From: Clostridia bacterium
Lineage (GTDB): Bacteria; Bacillota_E; RBS10-35; JAJYVN01
NCBI GenBank assembly: GCA_027335515.1
Contig: DAHWHT010000356.1
Coordinates: 1-18,564 of the forward strand
Length of the DNA: 18,564 bases
Direction of reading: 5' to 3'
Below are positions 14,661 through 18,564 of this stretch, in pieces. The notes under the pieces are model-generated. The model saw nothing but the letters and a program-made list of their open reading frames with translations. It had not been told where the DNA came from and did not search any database. Each line of letters opens with the position of its first letter. The first letter of the stretch is position 1. A program made the translations under genes and the position numbers.

Positions 14661-14715
14661 GGCGGCACCGGTCGCGGGATCGGCCTCGGGATGTCGGGAT
14701 ATGGAGGGAAACCGG

Positions 14716-15867
14716 GTGGCAGAGGCCCAGCTCGCACAGCGGCCACAGGCCGGCGTTTCGGAGGCGTCCGCCCTGCCGGTGCTGGCCTTCGCCCACTTCC
14801 TCAACGACGGCTACGTCAACTACGTCCCCGGCATTCTGCCGGCGCTCATCGTTGCCGACCACATCCCGCTCGCCTTGGCCGGCAGCGTGGTGCTGGCGTT
14901 GCAGGGCGTCACGTCCCTGGCCCAACCGCTCGTCGGACTCTGGGCGGATCGGCGCGGCGGACGCGCCTTCATCTGGATGGGGCTGGCCCTGTCCGCGGTT
15001 GGCGCCAGCGCCGTCGGCCTGGCCCACCACCTGCCGATGCTCTTGGGGCTGCTGCTTTTGACCGGCGTCGGCAACACCGTCTTCCACCCACAGGCCCTGG
15101 CGGCGGCCACCAGCGCCGGCGGGGGGCGCGGCATGCGCCTGAGCGCGTTCTTGGTCGGCGCCGAGGTCGGCCGCGGCCTCTGGCCCGTCGCCGTCGGCGC
15201 CCTGGTCGCCTGGGCCGGCCTGCGCGCCGTGCCCCTGATCGCCCTGCCGGCCCTGATCGCCGTACCGACCCTGGCGCTCCGGGCGCCCGTCCTGCCGGCG
15301 CACGCGGCGCGGGGCGCTGACCACCTGCGCGGGCGGCTCGCGCCGGCGGCCACCCTGGTCGGATTCAGCGGCCTGCGCGCCGCGGCCGTCTTCGGGCTCT
15401 CAACGTTCGCGCCCATCCTGTGGACCTCGCGCGGCGGTTCCCTGGTCGGCGGGGCCTCGCTGCTGTCGGCCATGCTGCTGGTGGGCGTGGTCGGTAACCT
15501 CGCCGGCGGCTGGATCGCCGACCGCTTCGGCCACCGCCTGCCGTTGCTGCTGACCAGCCTGGCGGGTGCCGCGCTGATCCCGCTCTTGGGTCTGGCCTCC
15601 GGTCCATGGGCGTTCGTGGTCATGGGGCTCAGTGGCGTGGTGCTCTTCGCGGGTTTTCCCCTGACCATGCTGGCGGCACACGACCTCTTCCCCGAAAGCC
15701 GCTCGATGGCGTCGGGCCTCGTGCTGGGCGGGGGCAACGCCGTCGGGGCGTTCGCCGTCTTCGCCCTCGGCCCACTGGCCGCGGCGGTCGGCATCCCCGC
15801 GACCCTCTGGGTCTTGGCCGCGGCGCTGGTCGCGGCGGCGTGGCTATCCCGCCGCCTGCCGGACTGA
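14716..15867 (+). CDS. MFS efflux transporter, fosmidomycin-resistance (Fsr)-like
   Basis: A 383-residue major facilitator transporter with about twelve hydrophobic segments and little else. The N-terminal pattern AFAHFLNDGYVNYVPGILPAL (about 25-45) is characteristic of the Fsr branch, where H-x-x-N/D-D-x-Y starts the first membrane helix. The loop GLWADRRGGRAF (helix 2-3) and its second-half counterpart GGWIADRFGHRLPL are the paired MFS A-motifs. The GTG at 14716 has GGAGGG 7 nt upstream. An ATG at 14701, five codons earlier, has a weaker site. Expected role: proton-driven export of a small toxic or metabolic compound at the cytoplasmic membrane. The substrate cannot be read from sequence; family members do not all confer fosmidomycin resistance. 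It is the only complete plus-strand gene in the window. Confidence 0.9.
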   Translation: MAEAQLAQRPQAGVSEASALPVLAFAHFLNDGYVNYVPGILPALIVADHIPLALAGSVVLALQGVTSLAQPLVGLWADRRGGRAFIWMGLALSAVGASAVGLAHHLPMLLGLLLLTGVGNTVFHPQALAAATSAGGGRGMRLSAFLVGAEVGRGLWPVAVGALVAWAGLRAVPLIALPALIAVPTLALRAPVLPAHAARGADHLRGRLAPAATLVGFSGLRAAAVFGLSTFAPILWTSRGGSLVGGASLLSAMLLVGVVGNLAGGWIADRFGHRLPLLLTSLAGAALIPLLGLASGPWAFVVMGLSGVVLFAGFPLTMLAAHDLFPESRSMASGLVLGGGNAVGAFAVFALGPLAAAVGIPATLWVLAAALVAAAWLSRRLPD

Positions 15868-16261
15868 ACCGGGCGCCGCCACGCTCAGGTGTCCGCAGGT
15901 TCTGCGACGCTGCCGGCGGGTGCCGCATGGATACGGAAGGTGGTCACGCCGCGGGCGCCAAGGCGGGTCCACCCGTCACCGCCGCTCGGACGCCCAAGCG
16001 CACGGCGGCAGACGTCAACCCCGCCAGCGGCGCGATCGGCCGACAGGTCGCGTCCGAACGACCCGGTCGCCGCTGCGCCGTGACCCGCCCGAGGCGTTCC
16101 GGAAACGCGTTGCGCTTTCGCGGAGGGTGCGGGGGGGCGCCGCCCCACGCGGTCCACCCCGCGACGGGGTTCCCCGGTCGACACCTCGAGCGGGGCGTCG
16201 GGTCCCGCTGGGCTGCGCCGTGCCAGAGCGCACCTGGCGCGCCTGGGAACGGATCCAGGCT
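15868..16261. other. Convergent intergenic region without a convincing gene
   Basis: This 394-nt stretch separates the MFS exporter (plus) from the penicillin-binding protein gene (minus). Long open frames cross it on both strands, but their composition (Arg, Pro, Ala, Gly) is that of GC-rich non-coding frames and I recognise no motif. It contains a CGCAG-GTT-CTGCG mini-hairpin about 30 nt after the MFS stop and GC-rich hairpins near 16134-16170. None has a T-run. Confidence 0.45.
16156..16170. terminator. Weak hairpin, possible bidirectional transcription end
   Basis: ACCCCG-CGA-CGGGGT forms a 6-bp stem with a three-base loop between the convergent MFS and penicillin-binding protein genes. 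It lies about 90 nt beyond the latter's stop. A GGGGC-GCC-GCCCC hairpin is 10 nt away. The convergent setting supports termination; the lack of a U-tract does not. Confidence 0.25.
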
Positions 16262-18406
16262 TCAGCGCAGGCCCAGCCAGGGGAAGGGAAACCACTGCGG
16301 CCAGTGCGGTTGGGACGGAGCGGGGGTGGGAGAAGTCGCACCCTCCTGGGGCGGCGCCACGGAGGTCCCCGGGAGGCCCGTGAGGCCAATGGGGTGGCCC
16401 TGGTCGCCGATCAACGGGCTGGTGGTCGTGGGCTCGGTGCCGCGCAGGAAGAGTTCCCGCACGGTGGACACCGTCGGATTGGGCAACAGGCCGTCGACCG
16501 CGGAGACCCGCTCGACCACCACGTCCGGCGGCCGCGTCCAGGTGGCCTGGGGACGGCCCTGCAGCGCGGCTGCCATGAAGTGGGCCCAGATCGGACCGGC
16601 CAACGTGTTCCCGTAGCCGGACATGCGGGCCGGCTGGTCGTCGCCCACCCAGACGGAGCACACGAGGTTCGGCGTGAACCCGGCAAACCATGCATCGCGG
16701 TGGCCGTTGGTGGTGCCGGTCTTGCCCGCCACCTGCCAGCGGCCCACCCATGGCAGCAACCGCTGACCCGTACCGTTTTGCATCACGCTTTCCATCAGGC
16801 TGTCCACGATATAGGCGACACCGGGGTCCAGGACGCGGTGCGGCGCCGGTGGGTGCGGAGCCCAGACCACGTGGCCCGACGCCGTCTCCACCGCATGCAC
16901 CCCCCACGGGGCGATCGCCAGACCGAGGTTGGCCAGCGGCACGTACGCCGATGCCAACTCCAGCGGCGTCACCCCATACGCCCCCAGCGCCAGCGGCAGG
17001 GTCGGTTGCATCGGACTGAAGATCCCCATGCGCTGGGCCGTGTGCATGACCGCCGCCGGCCCGACCGTCTGCGCCCACTTGACCGCCACCACGTTGACCG
17101 AGTCGGCCAGGGCCTGGCGCATGGTGATGCGCTGATAGCTGTATCCGGCGTAGTCCTTGGGACAATAGGGCGCCGTGGATGTGGCCCCCGGGAAGCAGAC
17201 CGGGGCGTCCAGGCGGCGGGCCGTCACCGGGTGGTGCGCGGCCACCACCGTCGCATACAGGAACGGCTTGAAGGTCGAACCGGGCTGGCGCACGGCGCCC
17301 GTGGCGCGGTTGAACGGGTCGGTGGTGTAGGAGCGGCCCCCGATCATCGCCCGCACCGCCCCCGTGCGCGGGCTGACGGCCACCAGGGCGCCCTGCGGCT
17401 CCACCGTGCCATGGGGCCCCGTGTGGCCAGGGGGCATGTAGTGGGAGAACGCCTGATCCGCGGCCGTCTGGTCGCGCGCACTCAACGTCGTCAGGATGCG
17501 GTAGCCGCCCCGGCGCACCGCCGCCTCAAGCGCGGGATCCTGCTGTGCAATCTGCTGCAGCACGTAGGAGATGAAATAGCCCGCCGCCGGAGTGGGCGGG
17601 GTCAGACGACCGCGGTGCAGGCCCAGCGGTTGGGCCGCGGCGGCCTTCTCCTGGGCCGCGGTGATGTCGCCCACCACCGCCAGGCGGTGCAGCACGAAGT
17701 TGCGGCGGTTCAGGGCCAACTGCGGGTGCAAGAACGGGTCGTAGGCTCCGGGTGCCGCGGGCAGGCCGGCCAGCAGGGCGCACTGCGGCAGGTCCAGTTG
17801 CTGGAGGCTGCGATCAAAGTAGGTGCGGGCCGCCGCGGCGACACCGTAAGCCCCCTCCCCGTAGTAGACGGTGTTCAGATACATGTCGAGGATCTCCGGC
17901 TTGCTGTGCGTCGCCTGCAGCCGCAGCGTATAGAGAGCCTCCACCAGCTTGCGCTGCAGGGTTCGCGTCGGCGTCAGGTAGAGGTTTTTAGCCAACTGCT
18001 GGGTGATGGTGCTTCCGCCCTCGACAATGCGGCCGGCCAGCAGGTCAGCCCAGGCGGCGCGGCCGATGGCCACGGGATTGATGCCGAAATCGCGGTAGAA
18101 ATGCGCGTCCTCGGTGGCAATCGTGGCCTGCTGCAACCGCGCTGGAATCTGGGACAGGCTCACCGGTTGACGGTCCCCGGGGGCAAGCGTCGCCAGCACG
18201 CGGCCGCGCCGGTCCAAGACCACCGATGGCCGCTCGGCCGCCTGGGCGTGCACCGGCAGCAGCGCGACCGCCGCGGCGATCGCGCCGAAGAATCCAACGA
18301 CCGCCCACCCCAGAGCCCGCACCCAACGGCGCCCCGCGGTCGGCGCCGCACCCCCGCCCGGACGTGCCTCGCCCTCTGGATGCCCGCTTGCCATACACCT
18401 GAGCAT
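16262..18406 (-). CDS. Class A penicillin-binding protein (bifunctional transglycosylase/transpeptidase)
   Basis: A 714-residue peptidoglycan synthase. A short basic cytoplasmic tail leads to one membrane anchor (31-54). The GT51 transglycosylase domain follows with ATEDAHFYRDFGINP (97-111; catalytic E99), EGGSTITQQLAKN (129-141), KLVEALYTLRLQ (153-164) and EILDMYLNTVYYGEGAYGV (171-189). The transpeptidase has the three active-site motifs STFK (377-380), SVN (436-438) and KTGT (562-565). It polymerises lipid II and cross-links stems on the outer face of the membrane. After the fold ends (about 655) comes a Pro/Thr/Ser-rich tail ending in HWPQWFPFPWLGLR, rich in Trp and Pro. The ATG at 18406 has GGAGG 5 nt upstream, but both lie inside an inverted repeat. 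The next in-frame ATG (18394) sits just beyond it and would shorten the protein by four residues. The preceding gene ends 24 nt upstream. Confidence 0.95.
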   Translation of the reverse strand: MLRCMASGHPEGEARPGGGAAPTAGRRWVRALGWAVVGFFGAIAAAVALLPVHAQAAERPSVVLDRRGRVLATLAPGDRQPVSLSQIPARLQQATIATEDAHFYRDFGINPVAIGRAAWADLLAGRIVEGGSTITQQLAKNLYLTPTRTLQRKLVEALYTLRLQATHSKPEILDMYLNTVYYGEGAYGVAAAARTYFDRSLQQLDLPQCALLAGLPAAPGAYDPFLHPQLALNRRNFVLHRLAVVGDITAAQEKAAAAQPLGLHRGRLTPPTPAAGYFISYVLQQIAQQDPALEAAVRRGGYRILTTLSARDQTAADQAFSHYMPPGHTGPHGTVEPQGALVAVSPRTGAVRAMIGGRSYTTDPFNRATGAVRQPGSTFKPFLYATVVAAHHPVTARRLDAPVCFPGATSTAPYCPKDYAGYSYQRITMRQALADSVNVVAVKWAQTVGPAAVMHTAQRMGIFSPMQPTLPLALGAYGVTPLELASAYVPLANLGLAIAPWGVHAVETASGHVVWAPHPPAPHRVLDPGVAYIVDSLMESVMQNGTGQRLLPWVGRWQVAGKTGTTNGHRDAWFAGFTPNLVCSVWVGDDQPARMSGYGNTLAGPIWAHFMAAALQGRPQATWTRPPDVVVERVSAVDGLLPNPTVSTVRELFLRGTEPTTTSPLIGDQGHPIGLTGLPGTSVAPPQEGATSPTPAPSQPHWPQWFPFPWLGLR

Positions 18407-18434
18407 GCCCGCCTCCGAGGGCGGACATGCTCAG
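18399..18434 (-). promoter_or_regulatory. Inverted repeat enclosing the RBS and first ATG of the penicillin-binding protein gene
   Basis: Arms of nine perfect pairs (CTGAGCATG / CATGCTCAG), one mismatch, then five more pairs (CCGCC/GGCGG) around a six-base loop: 14 pairs in 36 nt. On the mRNA the GGAGG lies in the loop and inner 3' arm, and the AUG at 18406 in the outer 3' arm. The stop codon of the upstream gene lies in the 5' arm. Folding would hide the start; ribosomes finishing the upstream gene would open it. Confidence 0.7.
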
Positions 18435-18564
18435 CGGGAACGCGCCACCGTGACCGATCGGTCCTGCCCCGTCGTTTCCAGACCCGCCAGGAAGGCCGGG
18501 ATCCCGCGTGCGTCGCCGTCCCCGGCTTGGGGCAATCCCCCGCGCAGCACCTCGACCACCGCGT
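18431..18564 (-). CDS. Unrecognised protein, C-terminal 43 residues only
   Basis: The reading frame enters from the right edge and ends at a TGA at 18433-18431. Of the three minus-strand frames, only this one has balanced composition (start AVVEVLRGGL, end DRSVTVARSR). The other two are Arg/Gly/Pro-rich shadows. I do not recognise the family. The stop lies 24 nt before the penicillin-binding protein start and within the arm of the inverted repeat, so the two genes are probably cotranscribed and may be translationally coupled. Confidence 0.55.
   Translation of the reverse strand, partial: AVVEVLRGGLPQAGDGDARGIPAFLAGLETTGQDRSVTVARSR

Noticed and set aside
15885..17165. A 426-codon minus-strand open frame running across the 3' half of the penicillin-binding protein gene
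   Set aside because: It overlaps the transpeptidase coding sequence in another frame and has Gly/Arg/Ala-rich composition without motifs. Its last part crosses the intergenic region but shows nothing recognisable.
18452..18463. A perfect 12-bp palindrome GACCGATCGGTC
   Set aside because: It lies within the coding end of the partial gene (codons for Asp-Arg-Ser-Val) and is short enough to be chance; nothing nearby suggests an operator.
1..18564. CRISPR arrays, tRNA or rRNA genes, insertion sequences, integrases
   Set aside because: I saw no regularly spaced repeats of CRISPR type, no tRNA-like cloverleaf and no transposase or recombinase motifs on either strand.

Overview
The window is GC-rich bacterial DNA with dense, mostly minus-strand genes, several of which start at GTG. 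It holds a surface-polysaccharide operon and a more mixed right-hand part with a cell-wall gene, a transporter and an orphan antitoxin. The short RmlA (256 aa) and short RmlC (151 aa) types and the class A penicillin-binding protein suggest a high-GC Bacillota or a similarly GC-rich phylum. The sequence alone does not fix the taxon.

Region 1 (1-11453, all minus strand, transcribed right to left) is one long operon: a GNAT acetyltransferase, then rmlA-rmlB-rmlD-rmlC (dTDP-L-rhamnose synthesis), two single-domain GT2 glycosyltransferases, a 1578-residue multidomain glycosyltransferase, and a Wzm/Wzt-type ABC-2 polysaccharide exporter whose ATPase runs off the left edge. Genes overlap by 4 or 8 nt or lie within about 35 nt of each other. 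The logic is that of an ABC-transporter-dependent rhamnose-containing glycan: make dTDP-rhamnose, polymerise on the cytoplasmic face, cap by methylation, export. The giant enzyme fuses a methyltransferase, a coiled coil of ten phase-locked 14-residue units, a beta-rich module, two GT2 domains and a GT4 domain. It looks like cap, ruler and polymerase in one chain.

Region 2 (11454-14550) contains a DarG-like macro-domain antitoxin with no DarT toxin beside it, a decayed stretch resembling a LysR effector domain, and a D-Ala-D-Ala-ligase-like ATP-grasp gene. A 77-nt direct repeat lies on each side of the darG/LysR-remnant segment. The right copy spans the 3' end of the ligase gene, as attachment-site duplications do, but no recombinase is present.

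Region 3 (14551-18564) has a plus-strand MFS exporter of the fosmidomycin-resistance type, divergent from the ligase across an operator-like inverted repeat. A gene-poor stretch follows, then a class A penicillin-binding protein (minus). Its first start codon and ribosome-binding site lie inside a strong inverted repeat. The C-terminal end of an unrecognised gene enters from the right edge.
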